DNA of 35,440 nucleotides from the NCBI GenBank assembly GCA_903862375.1, contig CAIOXR010000078.1:1-35440 (forward strand), given 5' to 3'. Positions 1 through 7,767 of the stretch are shown here, piece by piece; within the stretch, counting starts at the first letter, position 1; each line of letters begins with the position of its first letter. The notes beneath the pieces were generated by a model. That model had not been told where the DNA came from. It searched no databases and saw only the letters and a list, made by a program, of their open reading frames with translations. The position numbers and the translations under genes are program-made. This DNA comes from an uncultured bacterium. GTDB lineage: Bacteria; Patescibacteriota; Minisyncoccia; Phycocordibacterales; UBA9973.

Positions 1-52
1 ACGAGGGAGGATGAGGAGCCAGACATTTTTTCATAAAATAATTTGTTACGCA

Positions 53-67
53 TATATTAAAGATATG
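53..67 (+). promoter_or_regulatory. Leaderless promoter of first exporter-block gene
   Basis: TATATT at 53-58 is followed by exactly six bases and then the ATG at 65. A weak -35 (TTCATA, 30-35) lies 17 bases upstream. With the usual -10 to start-site distance, transcription would begin on the start codon. This supports ATG 65 over the in-frame ATG at 11. The pattern recurs at eight other genes in the window. Confidence 0.5.
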
Positions 68-583
68 AATAAAGAACAATTAAAAGGAAAAGTAAATAAA
101 TTTTTTGAATCAAAAGTTTTTAAGTATGTGATATATGGTTTAGCTACAGTATTCATACTTTCTTTTGTATTTCAAGCTGGGGTAATGGTAGGTTTCAGGA
201 AGGCATCATTTAGTCATAATTGGGGGAATAATTATGAAAGAAATTTTGGTCCTAATCGTCAAATTCCTCGTTTTATAGATGAAGGTAGAGGTATGATGAA
301 TGCTCACGGAGCAGTAGGTAGAATAATTAAAGTTGAATCTCCAAATATTATAGTTTTAGACAAAGATCAGACAGAGAAGATTGTGAAGATAAATGAAGAC
401 ACTAGTATTCTAGAAAGAAAAGAAAAAGTAGACAAAAATATTTTAGCAGTTGATCAATTCGTAATAGTAATAGGGAATCCAAATGATACAGGTCAAATTG
501 AAGCAAAATTAATAAGAATTATGCCAAACCCAGAAGAAATGCCGAAGTTAAATATGAAAGAGTTTAATAACAATAATATATAA
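65..583 (+). CDS. Membrane-anchored DUF5666-like protein
   Basis: This 172-residue protein has one N-terminal transmembrane segment (about residues 20-43) and then a short linker rich in Asn, Gly and Arg. A C-terminal beta-rich stretch, from about residue 85 (GRIIKVESPNIIVLDKD), resembles the DUF5666 small beta-barrel fold: G-x-I-x3-s-x3-I-x-V ... V-x-V-x-G. The protein would face outward from the membrane. It lies two bases before the adaptor gene of a MacAB-type exporter, and a protein of the same architecture closes the block at 4371-4838, so both are probably accessory to the exporter. I chose ATG 65 over ATG 11 because the longer version would add 18 residues ahead of the membrane anchor and because a leaderless promoter ends six bases before 65. 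Its function is unknown; a role in envelope or substrate handling is inference. Confidence 0.75.
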   Translation: MNKEQLKGKVNKFFESKVFKYVIYGLATVFILSFVFQAGVMVGFRKASFSHNWGNNYERNFGPNRQIPRFIDEGRGMMNAHGAVGRIIKVESPNIIVLDKDQTEKIVKINEDTSILERKEKVDKNILAVDQFVIVIGNPNDTGQIEAKLIRIMPNPEEMPKLNMKEFNNNNI

Positions 584-585
584 TT

Positions 586-2226
586 ATGAATAATCAAACA
601 TTTATACAGAAAGTAAAATCATTTATCAGTAACCATAAAATTTGGAGTTTCATTATTCTACTGGTAATTATATTTTTAGTTTACCTCTTCTTTTTTAAGA
701 GTAAAACAACAACAGAAACTAAGTATGTATCTAGTGCTGTTTCTAAAGGGAATATCATAGTCTCAGTTTCAGGTACTGGACAGATAGAGTCAGCTGATAC
801 TATAAATATAAATGCTAAAGTTTCAGGTGATGTGATATCTGTGCCAGTAAAAGTAGGTCAAGAAGTAAAGAAAGGCACTCTTATTGCAAGTATGGATTCT
901 CGTGATGCTAGGATTGTTCTTGAGACTGCACAGCTATCATTAGATAAGATAAAGAAGTTAGACCCGCTTACAGTTCTTCAAAAGGAAAATTCTACAATAA
1001 AAACATATACAGACGGCTGGAATAATACATCTGCTTTTTTGATAGATATGAACGTAGTTGTCACAGGTATGTATGATATAAGTAATGGTTACTTAGGTTA
1101 TAAGAATAAAATGTTATTAAGTGAATCAGGCAAAATTAAACTAGATGCATCTGAAAAGGCTTATTGGGAAGCAAAGAAAAGTTTGGATACTACAACCTCA
1201 CTATATAAAACACTTTCTATAAATAGTTCAAAAGATGAGATAAAGAATCTTATAAGTAAAACTTTAGACACAGCAAAAGTTGTATCGAATGGAGTTAAGT
1301 TAACACAAGCAAGTCTTGATTATACTATCTACTCTCTAGATGCTACTTCCACTACAGATGCTACAAATAACCAGAAAAATTTGACATCATGGACTGCTAC
1401 TACGAATAATTATCTGAATAGTATAGCTACGAATTTAAATAATATAAATGAAAGTAGTCAGTCACTAAGTGATACTTTAGCTGGAGCAGATGAGCTTGAT
1501 ATTCGTCAAGCAGAACTTAACCTAGAGACTAAACAGAATAGTTATAATGATTATTTTATAAGAGCACCTTTCGATGGAATTATCGCTACTCTTACAGCAA
1601 AAGTTGGACAGACTGCAAGTGGAAGTATTGGAACATTAATTGCTAAACAAAAGATAGTAAAGATATCACTGAATGAAGTTGATATTGCTAAAATTAAACT
1701 AGGACAGAAAGCAACACTATCCTTTGATGCTATCGATGGTTTAACCATTACAGGGAAAGTCGATGGTATCGATTCTGTGGGGACAGTGAGTCAAGGAGTT
1801 GTCACTTATAATGTCACTATAGTTTTAGATGTGGATGATGCAAGAGTCAAGCCGGGTATGAGTGTCTCAGCTACTATTATTACTGATACAGCTCAGGACG
1901 TAGTCATAGTACCGAGTAGTGCTGTTAAAGAAAAAAATGGAGTAAGTTATGTAGAGACTTTAGGATTAGCAACTTCCACTGTGACAGATTCACAAGGTTT
2001 AGTCTCTACAGTAAAACCTATTTCTGTAAATATAACTGTCGGATTAGTGGATGACATGTCTTCAGAAATTATTTCAGGATTAAAAGAAGGAGATATAATA
2101 ATAACAAAGACTATTACTACTTCTACTTCAGCAAAAACAACTACAGCACCAAGTATTCTTGGAGCAGTAGGAGGGAATAAAGCAGGAGCAAGTAGTGGAG
2201 CGATGAGATCAGTAATGGGACACTAA
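586..2226 (+). CDS. Exporter periplasmic adaptor, HlyD/MacA family
   Basis: This is a 546-residue membrane-fusion (adaptor) protein. It has one N-terminal membrane anchor (about residues 19-37). A first lipoyl half follows (from about 70, SGTGQIESADTININAKVSG; VPVKVGQEVKKGTLIASMD), then a long helical hairpin region (about 105-315). The second lipoyl half begins near FIRAPFDGIIATLTAKVGQ, and a beta-barrel and membrane-proximal domain end in a Ser/Thr/Gly-rich tail. In diderm bacteria MacA links the ABC pump to an outer-membrane channel. No TolC-like gene is present here, so in a CPR cell it may work with the permease alone. The gene lies two bases after the DUF5666-like gene and three bases before the ATPase gene, so co-transcription is nearly certain. 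The helical region is longer than in typical MacA. The family call is firm; the substrate is unknown. Confidence 0.88.
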   Translation: MNNQTFIQKVKSFISNHKIWSFIILLVIIFLVYLFFFKSKTTTETKYVSSAVSKGNIIVSVSGTGQIESADTININAKVSGDVISVPVKVGQEVKKGTLIASMDSRDARIVLETAQLSLDKIKKLDPLTVLQKENSTIKTYTDGWNNTSAFLIDMNVVVTGMYDISNGYLGYKNKMLLSESGKIKLDASEKAYWEAKKSLDTTTSLYKTLSINSSKDEIKNLISKTLDTAKVVSNGVKLTQASLDYTIYSLDATSTTDATNNQKNLTSWTATTNNYLNSIATNLNNINESSQSLSDTLAGADELDIRQAELNLETKQNSYNDYFIRAPFDGIIATLTAKVGQTASGSIGTLIAKQKIVKISLNEVDIAKIKLGQKATLSFDAIDGLTITGKVDGIDSVGTVSQGVVTYNVTIVLDVDDARVKPGMSVSATIITDTAQDVVIVPSSAVKEKNGVSYVETLGLATSTVTDSQGLVSTVKPISVNITVGLVDDMSSEIISGLKEGDIIITKTITTSTSAKTTTAPSILGAVGGNKAGASSGAMRSVMGH

Positions 2227-2229
2227 TTT

Positions 2230-2934
2230 ATGATTGAAATAAAAGATATAAGAAAATCATATAGGACTGATGCTGAACCTTTTGAAGCACTAAAAGGTGT
2301 AAGTTTTACTATTAAAGATGGAGAGTTTGTGGCGATTATGGGTCCATCTGGATCTGGTAAATCTACCTTAATGCATATTTTAGGAGCCTTAGATAGTCCG
2401 ACAAGCGGTACGTACTTTTTAGATGGTAAAGATGTATCAATACTTACAGACGATGAGCTTGCTGATATCAGAAAAGATAAGATAGGGTTTGTTTTTCAAT
2501 CTTTTAATTTACTTCCAAGAACAACTGTTTTAAGGAACGTAGTATTGCCTCTCATATATGATGGAGTAGGAGAGAAAGAAAGAATAGTTCGGGCCAAAGA
2601 AGCACTTATAGCAAGTGGACTAGACGAAGCACACTTTACTCATTTATCGAATCAACTTTCAGGTGGTCAGATACAGCGTGTAGCTATAGCCAGAGCTCTT
2701 GTGAATAATCCGACTCTTATACTTGCAGATGAACCGACTGGTAATCTTGATACTAAAACTGGGGAGATAGTGTTGGGTACTTTTCAGAAATTAAATAAAG
2801 AACAAGGAAGGACAATAGTTTTAATTACTCATGAGTATGATGTAGCACTACATGCTGATCGAATTATTACAATTCGTGATGGATTTATTATTAGTGATAA
2901 TAATTTACACGAAAAGAAAATAATAAATTTATGA
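2230..2934 (+). CDS. ABC transporter ATP-binding subunit, MacB/LolD type
   Basis: This 234-residue ATPase has all the canonical motifs. Walker A is GPSGSGKST (38-46), the Q-loop Gln is at 90 (FQSFNLLPR), and the signature LSGGQ is at 143-147. Walker B is LILADE (163-168), followed by the D-loop GNLD, and the switch His is at 201. The sequence after the Q-loop (NLLPRTTVLRNV) is typical of the MacB/LolD/FtsE branch, which powers mechanotransmission-type export rather than bulk transport. It energises the permease encoded next; the two genes overlap by four bases (ATGA at 2931), indicating translational coupling. The start is fixed by the preceding TAATTTATG junction. All key residues are present. 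Substrate specificity cannot be read from this subunit. Confidence 0.93.
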   Translation: MIEIKDIRKSYRTDAEPFEALKGVSFTIKDGEFVAIMGPSGSGKSTLMHILGALDSPTSGTYFLDGKDVSILTDDELADIRKDKIGFVFQSFNLLPRTTVLRNVVLPLIYDGVGEKERIVRAKEALIASGLDEAHFTHLSNQLSGGQIQRVAIARALVNNPTLILADEPTGNLDTKTGEIVLGTFQKLNKEQGRTIVLITHEYDVALHADRIITIRDGFIISDNNLHEKKIINL

Positions 2935-4154
2935 AAACAAAAGATATTTTAGAAGAAACAATTATGGCTCTTTCAAGTAATAAAGTTCGATCAGGACTTA
3001 CTATGCTCGGTATTATTATCGGTATCGCTTCAGTTATTGCTATGACAGCTATCGGTACTGGTGCACAGAATTCTATCTCAGCATCTATTCAGTCTATCGG
3101 TTCAAATCTTATTATAGTTTCACCTGGGGCACCTCGTGGGGTTGGCCAGCAAGTCAGACAAGAGCGTGGTTCAGCCAAGACTCTCACTTTAGCAGATGTG
3201 GAAGCATTAAAGACAATTAGTGGAGTTAAGTCAGTTACAGCTGAAGTATCAAGTAGGTATCAAGTTACAGCAAAAGGTACGAATACAAATACAACTGTAG
3301 ATGGTGTAACTACTGATTATTCTATTGTTAGGAATTTAGAAATGGGTGAGGGGAATTTTATTACAGATCAGAATAATCAAAGTGGAGCAAAAGTAGCAGT
3401 CATAGGTCCGACAGTAGTTATAGATCTTTTTGGAGAAGGGGCTACAGATATAGTTGGCCAGTCAATAAAAATTAAAAGTATACAATTTAAAGTAATAGGA
3501 ATAACAAAAGCAAAAGGTGGTACAGGTTTTCAGAATCCAGATGATATGATTTACATTCCTTTAACTACAGCACAAAGATACTTCTCAGGTGATCAATATG
3601 TGAGTTCGATAAGTGTTGCAGCTACAAGTTCTGATGTCACGACACAAGTTCAGACTGATATTACTACAAAGCTTTTAGATCGTCATCATATATCTAATCC
3701 TACTCTTGCAGATTTTAATACCATGAATCAGGCAGATATTATTAAGACTGCTTCTTCGGTGACCGGGACATTCACAATGTTACTTTCAGCTATAGCAGGT
3801 ATCTCTCTTCTTGTAGGAGGAATAGGTATTATGAATATGATGCTTACTTCTGTCACAGAGAGAACTAAAGAGATAGGGTTAAGGAAAGCAATAGGTGCTA
3901 AAAGGAGAGATGTAAATATACAGTTTTTAGTCGAAGCTGTAATGCTTACATTTATCGGAGGTGTACTAGGTGTGATACTTGGTTGGGGAGTATCATTTGC
4001 TATAACCTCACTAGGAATACTAGAGGCACAAGTGTCTCTATCGTCAGTATTGTTAGCTTTTGGTGTGTCAGCATTTATAGGTATTGTTTTCGGTTATTAC
4101 CCAGCACAAAGAGCTTCAAAGTTAAATCCTATTGAAGCATTGAGATATGAGTAG
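2931..4154 (+). CDS. ABC transporter permease, MacB/FtsX family
   Basis: This 407-residue permease has the MacB/FtsX layout. One N-terminal transmembrane helix (about 22-45) follows the conserved opening in which RSGLTMLGIIIG can be seen. A large extracytoplasmic MacB-type domain follows (about 50-270). Three C-terminal helices lie at about 276-305, 330-358 and 371-391. Between them is the coupling sequence TERTKEIGLRKAIGAKRRDV, and the protein ends with PAQRASKLNPIEALRYE, as most family members do. It forms the membrane dimer driven by the upstream ATPase. Translation is coupled to that gene through an ATGA overlap. The likely role is export of a peptide, lipid or small hydrophobic compound; the substrate is not inferable. 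A palindromic element starts nine bases after the stop. Confidence 0.92.
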   Translation: MKTKDILEETIMALSSNKVRSGLTMLGIIIGIASVIAMTAIGTGAQNSISASIQSIGSNLIIVSPGAPRGVGQQVRQERGSAKTLTLADVEALKTISGVKSVTAEVSSRYQVTAKGTNTNTTVDGVTTDYSIVRNLEMGEGNFITDQNNQSGAKVAVIGPTVVIDLFGEGATDIVGQSIKIKSIQFKVIGITKAKGGTGFQNPDDMIYIPLTTAQRYFSGDQYVSSISVAATSSDVTTQVQTDITTKLLDRHHISNPTLADFNTMNQADIIKTASSVTGTFTMLLSAIAGISLLVGGIGIMNMMLTSVTERTKEIGLRKAIGAKRRDVNIQFLVEAVMLTFIGGVLGVILGWGVSFAITSLGILEAQVSLSSVLLAFGVSAFIGIVFGYYPAQRASKLNPIEALRYE

Positions 4155-4162
4155 TTGGTTTG

Positions 4163-4336
4163 GTTTAAAATAGTTCTTCTCAGAGGGTCCGGATAAAATT
4201 AGGTGGAATTTCCTTCCCCTATTGTCTACTGCGTAAAGACAATTTGCTTCGCAACTGGATGAAAAGTAAAGAAGTTTACTTTTCATTACCCGTTCGTCGC
4301 CCTTGCGCACGCCTTTCTGATAAGACTATTTTAAAC
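4163..4336. repeat. Nested palindromic intergenic element, copy 1
   Basis: A 174-bp intergenic element is bounded by a 12-bp perfect inverted repeat: GTTTAAAATAGT at 4163-4174 and ACTATTTTAAAC at 4325-4336. The arms extend inward imperfectly to about 22 bp. Inside are two further hairpins: ATTGTCT/AGACAAT (4221-4227 and 4237-4243), and a perfect 12-bp stem with a GAAG loop (4259-4286). The interior is more GC-rich than its surroundings. The stretch TTCGCAACTGGAT ahead of the inner hairpin resembles TTCGCTAACGGAT in the element at 19665-19766, and both carry TCTGA near the right end. I read them as two diverged copies of one dispersed family. Confidence 0.6.
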
Positions 4337-4370
4337 TCAACTGTTATTATTAAATTAAAATAAATATTAT

Positions 4371-4838
4371 ATGGAAAATAAAAAAGTAATTATGAGTGTA
4401 GTAGTTTGTGTTGTTATAGCAGTTCTTAGTTTTTTGGGGGGTATGAGTTACGGAAAAGGGAAGAATAATACTATATCAACTAGACAAGGATCATATAGTC
4501 AGAATGGATTCAATCAGGGTGGATATTTGAAAGGGGCACAAGGAATGCGTAGTGGTAGAAGTGGAGGAATGATGAATGGTGGTGGCTTTACCTCTGGAGA
4601 AATTATTTCAAAAGACGATAAGAGTATGACTATCAAACTTCGAGATGGAGGATCAAAGATAGTATTATTTGGAGCATCTGCAAAAGTAGAGAAGACAGTA
4701 GATGGTAGTATAGCAGATGTAAGTGTAGGTAAGTCTGTGATGGTTACAGGGACTACAAATTCAGATGGAAGCATAAGTGCTACATCTATACAAATGAGAC
4801 CCGCATTCCCAGCTATAGCTCCATCCAAAACAAATTAG
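4371..4838 (+). CDS. Membrane-anchored DUF5666 domain protein
   Basis: This 155-residue protein has an N-terminal signal anchor (about residues 6-26). A Gly/Ser/Asn/Met-rich linker (30-78) follows, then a DUF5666-type beta domain (about 80-145) with the pattern GEIISKDDKSMTIKLRDG ... VGKSVMVTGTTNSDGSISAT. It has the same anchor, linker and beta-domain plan as the protein at 65-583, so the two bracket the exporter genes. It is separated from the permease gene by a palindromic element of about 170 bp, so it may have its own promoter. The nearest candidate -10, TAAAAT at 4356-4361, leaves nine bases to the ATG, a poorer fit than elsewhere. The domain family is recognised; its biochemical function is not known. 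Confidence 0.75.
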   Translation: MENKKVIMSVVVCVVIAVLSFLGGMSYGKGKNNTISTRQGSYSQNGFNQGGYLKGAQGMRSGRSGGMMNGGGFTSGEIISKDDKSMTIKLRDGGSKIVLFGASAKVEKTVDGSIADVSVGKSVMVTGTTNSDGSISATSIQMRPAFPAIAPSKTN

Positions 4839-4850
4839 GTTTAAATATAA

Positions 4851-4907
4851 TAAATAATAATCTAAAAATACATAGGCAAAGCCTATGTATTTTTAGATTA
4901 TTATTTA
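4851..4907. terminator. Bidirectional terminator between convergent genes
   Basis: A perfect 27-bp stem (4851-4877 paired with 4881-4907) has a three-base AAA loop and a GC-rich tip (AGGC/GCCT). It has A/T-rich arms, giving a T-rich tail on both strands. It lies between the plus-strand DUF5666 gene and the minus-strand peptidase gene and overlaps the peptidase stop codon (4901-4903). It should terminate transcription from both directions. Confidence 0.85.
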
Positions 4908-6547
4908 GTACACTCTTTGTCAGCTTGTATATTTAATAATCCGAAGAGTTTGACGCATACATTTCCGATATTTTTCTTATTTGCAAATACGTGGTCTTCA
5001 CCTTTGTATGTTGTAAGATTTACATTTTTATTTGCATCTTTTAATTTTCCATTTAAGAGAGTTGCTTGCCAGAGGGGGACGGTGCGATCAGCTTCTCCTT
5101 GGATTATTTCAATTCTTTGATTCTCTAAATTACTAATTTTATTTATTATTGAAGCTTGATCATAGAGACTTCTATTCGTATTATTGGGTAGACCATTAAA
5201 GTGAGTATTAAATATCGAAGTTTGCATTTTTACAAGCAAACTCTCCCAATCAGTAACTCCATTGATAGAGAATATTCCTTTGAAAGTATCAGGATATTCG
5301 ACTATAGACTTAAGGGACATATATCCTCCATAGCTATTCCCAGCTAAGTAAGTATCACTAATTTTGTATTGATTCTTCATATATTTAGTCGCTTCCATTA
5401 CGTCTTCTATATCTCCTTTACCTACTGACTCTTTTATGCTTTCAGAATATTTTCGCCCCACTCCAAAGCTTCCTCTGTAGTCTAGTTTTAAAACGATTAC
5501 ATTATTCTTCTGTAATAATTTTAACATTGCATCATACATACCATAACTGTGGTAGGGGTGGTAGCCTAAGCTTGTCTGCCTAAGGGGCCCTCCATGAAGC
5601 CAGATGACTAGTGGGTAAACTTTTGTTTTATCATAACTTAGTGGAGTCATCACCACTCCATTTGAAATACCGACTTTCAGAAATTCCTCATTCTTTATAT
5701 TTTTTTTTGTATTTATATTCGGTATTTTTAAATAGCTAATCTTTTTTGTTTTGGTATTGTATATTTCTGGACCATATCCTTTTTCTTGCTGAGATATAAA
5801 GAAAAGATAATTTCCTACTTTAGTAATTTTATCTACATATGAGACGTATGATTCAATTATTTTATCTTTTCCAGTTTTAAGATCAAGATGGTAAAGAGAC
5901 CATATGTAAGGGTTTTCTTTTGTATTTCCTACATAGTAAATATTTGAAGAATCAAAAAAAGTGAAAGTTGCAATATTAGTAGCTGTAGTTACTATTTTTA
6001 TATTTTCAAAACTATTATTTTTAAGATTGTCTGTATCAACTTTGTATATTGAAGTATTATTATCTTTATCATCTAGATATAGTAAAGTCTTTTCATCAGG
6101 GGAGAATTCAAAAACTTTACTATATTCATCTATTAGATCCCAGTATGATACACTTTCAGATATTTTATAATTTATGTTTTCTTTTATATTTTTTATTATG
6201 TAACTTCGTTTATTTTCGGGTTCTTTTGCACTTATATAATAAGCTAAGAATCTACTATTTTTAGACATTATTGCGTGATTACCATTTACTTCTTTTAATT
6301 CTTGTTTAATTAAATTTTTCAGTATTTGGTTATTTGGTTTGCCTATAGTTGTTTTCTTTGTGGAAGTACATTTTAAACTTGTAATATTACATATGTAATT
6401 ATTCTTTTTACCTATACCATAGTATTCTATGAGTACATCTGTATTTGTATATCCTTTGATATTTCCATATTGTATGTCTAAAGCTTGGGCTTTTGATGTA
6501 AAAGTAAAAATTATTATAAGTAAAAATATGTATTTGAGTTTAACCAT
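4901..6547 (-). CDS. Secreted S9-family (prolyl oligopeptidase-type) peptidase
   Basis: This 548-residue protein has a signal peptide (Lys-containing start, hydrophobic core about 5-18, then TSKAQA) and an N-terminal beta-propeller-like half. A C-terminal alpha/beta-hydrolase domain carries the HGGP oxyanion motif and a catalytic triad readable as Ser405 (GNSYGGY), Asp487 (GEADRTVP) and His519 (GEDHVF). S9 peptidases cleave peptides on the C-terminal side of Pro or other residues; here the enzyme would act outside the membrane and could help scavenge amino acids. The open frame extends 50 codons further upstream, but the signal peptide and a promoter (TTGTAT-N17-TACTAT) ending six bases before ATG 6547 fix the start. 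It is transcribed divergently from the CPBP gene. The family call is firm; the substrate is unknown. Confidence 0.88.
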   Translation of the reverse strand: MVKLKYIFLLIIIFTFTSKAQALDIQYGNIKGYTNTDVLIEYYGIGKKNNYICNITSLKCTSTKKTTIGKPNNQILKNLIKQELKEVNGNHAIMSKNSRFLAYYISAKEPENKRSYIIKNIKENINYKISESVSYWDLIDEYSKVFEFSPDEKTLLYLDDKDNNTSIYKVDTDNLKNNSFENIKIVTTATNIATFTFFDSSNIYYVGNTKENPYIWSLYHLDLKTGKDKIIESYVSYVDKITKVGNYLFFISQQEKGYGPEIYNTKTKKISYLKIPNINTKKNIKNEEFLKVGISNGVVMTPLSYDKTKVYPLVIWLHGGPLRQTSLGYHPYHSYGMYDAMLKLLQKNNVIVLKLDYRGSFGVGRKYSESIKESVGKGDIEDVMEATKYMKNQYKISDTYLAGNSYGGYMSLKSIVEYPDTFKGIFSINGVTDWESLLVKMQTSIFNTHFNGLPNNTNRSLYDQASIINKISNLENQRIEIIQGEADRTVPLWQATLLNGKLKDANKNVNLTTYKGEDHVFANKKNIGNVCVKLFGLLNIQADKECTK

Positions 6548-6582
6548 AGTTCTATAGTATAATAAATCTATGGATAATACAA
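6534..6582. promoter_or_regulatory. Overlapping divergent leaderless promoters
   Basis: Two promoters share the 22-bp gap between divergent start codons. The plus-strand promoter has TTGAGT (6534-6539), an 18-base spacer, TATAAT (6558-6563), then six bases to ATG 6570. The minus-strand promoter has TTGTAT (complement of 6577-6582), a 17-base spacer, TACTAT (complement of 6554-6559), then six bases to ATG 6547. The two -10 hexamers overlap by two bases, and each -35 lies inside the other gene. RNA polymerase could not occupy both at once. Confidence 0.65.
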
Positions 6583-7184
6583 AAAAGGGGAGAGAACTTG
6601 TTTTCGTACAAATATTATATTTATTTATTATTCCGATTTTACTTTTATATTTTAAAGTCTTACCTGGGAATTTTAGATTTATTATGTTACTAGTCATAGG
6701 ATTATTATTATTTGGTATAGTGAAGTATGATCGCTGGACTTATGCTGATATGGGGATAAAAAAAGACTTCACGAAAGATATAGTCCCTTATTCACTTTTT
6801 ACAATTGGAGGAGTATTTTTTCTTGTTTGGCTTGCACAGATAGTTCCTCATAGTCCGTTTTTAGAATGGTGGGAGAATGCTAAATTCCTTATTCTTTTTA
6901 TACCTATTAGTATTATACAAGAGATTATCTTTAGAGGTATTCTTATGAATATGCTTCGCCGAGCTTTTGGAAGCCCTATCTTTATTATTCTATTAAATTC
7001 AGCAGTATTTGCTTTTATGCATGTTATATACTTAAACTCTATTTTCGTTTTACCTATGACTTTCATAGCAGGTATAGGGTTTGCTTGGATGTATTACCAG
7101 TATGAGAATCTACCCCTTATTTCTTTCGCTCATACTATCTTAAACTTTACAGCCATGATACTTGGATTTTTTGTAATTAGGTAA
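6570..7184 (+). CDS. CPBP-family intramembrane protease
   Basis: This 204-residue polytopic membrane protein is of the CAAX/CPBP (Abi) family. The three family motifs are visible: QEIIFR at 117-122 in place of the usual EExxxR, F-x3-H in the segment FAFMHV, and HTILN (HxxxN) near the end. Several hydrophobic segments span the sequence. Members are metal-dependent intramembrane endopeptidases; in bacteria most have unknown substrates and some protect against bacteriocins. The first Glu of motif 1 is Gln here, so activity is not assured. The gene is divergent from the secreted S9 peptidase, with overlapping promoters, and ends in its own terminator. The leaderless promoter supports ATG 6570. 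No partner prenyl-processing gene is nearby. Confidence 0.78.
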   Translation: MDNTKKGRELVFVQILYLFIIPILLLYFKVLPGNFRFIMLLVIGLLLFGIVKYDRWTYADMGIKKDFTKDIVPYSLFTIGGVFFLVWLAQIVPHSPFLEWWENAKFLILFIPISIIQEIIFRGILMNMLRRAFGSPIFIILLNSAVFAFMHVIYLNSIFVLPMTFIAGIGFAWMYYQYENLPLISFAHTILNFTAMILGFFVIR

Positions 7185-7185
7185 A

Positions 7186-7217
7186 ATAAAATACCTTCAG
7201 TTGTGAGGGTATTTTAT
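7186..7217. terminator. Bidirectional terminator between CPBP gene and dcd
   Basis: The hairpin arms are 7186-7199 and 7204-7217 with a GTTG loop. Pairing is continuous except for one G-U wobble (7196/7207), and the flanks are T-rich on each strand. It lies between the convergent CPBP gene (ends 7184) and dcd (ends 7225) and serves both. Confidence 0.8.
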
Positions 7218-7224
7218 ATTTAAA

Positions 7225-7767
7225 TTATTTAAAATTTTTCCACATCATTGATCCTTTGGGTAGTATATCTTCGTTATTGTATTTTGCACTTACTTTTTTG
7301 TTATACATTCTTTCTGGAGTTACTTCTCCATCTACAACATAGTATATTAATTGGCCTACTGGCATACCTGGGTATATTCTTACTGGGATACTTGTAGACA
7401 TTTCAAGTGTCCAGAATCCACAATATCCTATGTCTCCTTTTCCTGCTGTTGCATGTATATCTATTCCTAATCTACCTGTGGAAGACTTACCTTCTAAGAA
7501 TGGAACATGTTTGTGTGTTTCAGTATATTCTAGGGTTGAACATAAATATAATTCTCCAGGTTGAAGCACATAACCTTCTTCGGGTATTTCAAAATGTCTA
7601 ATTTCATTATTCTTTTTTGCATCGATTTCCTTGTCTACATACTGAGCAAAATGTTTGCTAAGGTGTACATCATAAGAGTTACCACCCATATTACTAATAT
7701 CAAACGGAGTAATAATTATTTCACCACTATCTATTTTCTCTAAAATCTTTTTATCGGATAATATCAT
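7225..7767 (-). CDS. dcd: dCTP deaminase
   Basis: This 180-residue protein belongs to the dCTP deaminase/dUTPase superfamily. It opens with MILSDKKILEKIDSGEIII, as Dcd proteins do. The core carries the nucleotide-binding segment EGKSSTGRLGIDIHATAG and the catalytic-Glu region GFWTLEMS. Dcd deaminates dCTP to dUTP; some relatives also hydrolyse dUTP to dUMP. A separate dut gene exists at 13244-13666, so a monofunctional deaminase fits. It is the last of three minus-strand genes (thyA, folA, dcd) but has its own leaderless promoter just upstream, so it can be expressed alone. The protein is a little shorter than E. coli Dcd (193 residues). The step from dCTP is the first in the dTMP route assembled in this island. 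Confidence 0.88.
   Translation of the reverse strand: MILSDKKILEKIDSGEIIITPFDISNMGGNSYDVHLSKHFAQYVDKEIDAKKNNEIRHFEIPEEGYVLQPGELYLCSTLEYTETHKHVPFLEGKSSTGRLGIDIHATAGKGDIGYCGFWTLEMSTSIPVRIYPGMPVGQLIYYVVDGEVTPERMYNKKVSAKYNNEDILPKGSMMWKNFK

Noticed and set aside
11..64. Alternative upstream ATG for the first gene
   Set aside because: It would add 18 residues before the membrane anchor, and the leaderless promoter points to ATG 65.
4122..4310. Minus-strand ORF after the permease gene
   Set aside because: It overlaps the palindromic element and the end of the permease gene; the frame is explained by the element's composition.
4514..4828. 104-codon minus-strand ORF opposite the second DUF5666-like gene
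   Set aside because: It is a shadow of the Gly/Ser-rich coding strand; no promoter or start context.
6548..6697. Fifty-codon longer N-terminus for the S9 peptidase
   Set aside because: It would bury the signal peptide, extend through the start of the divergent CPBP gene and place the promoter inside the coding region.
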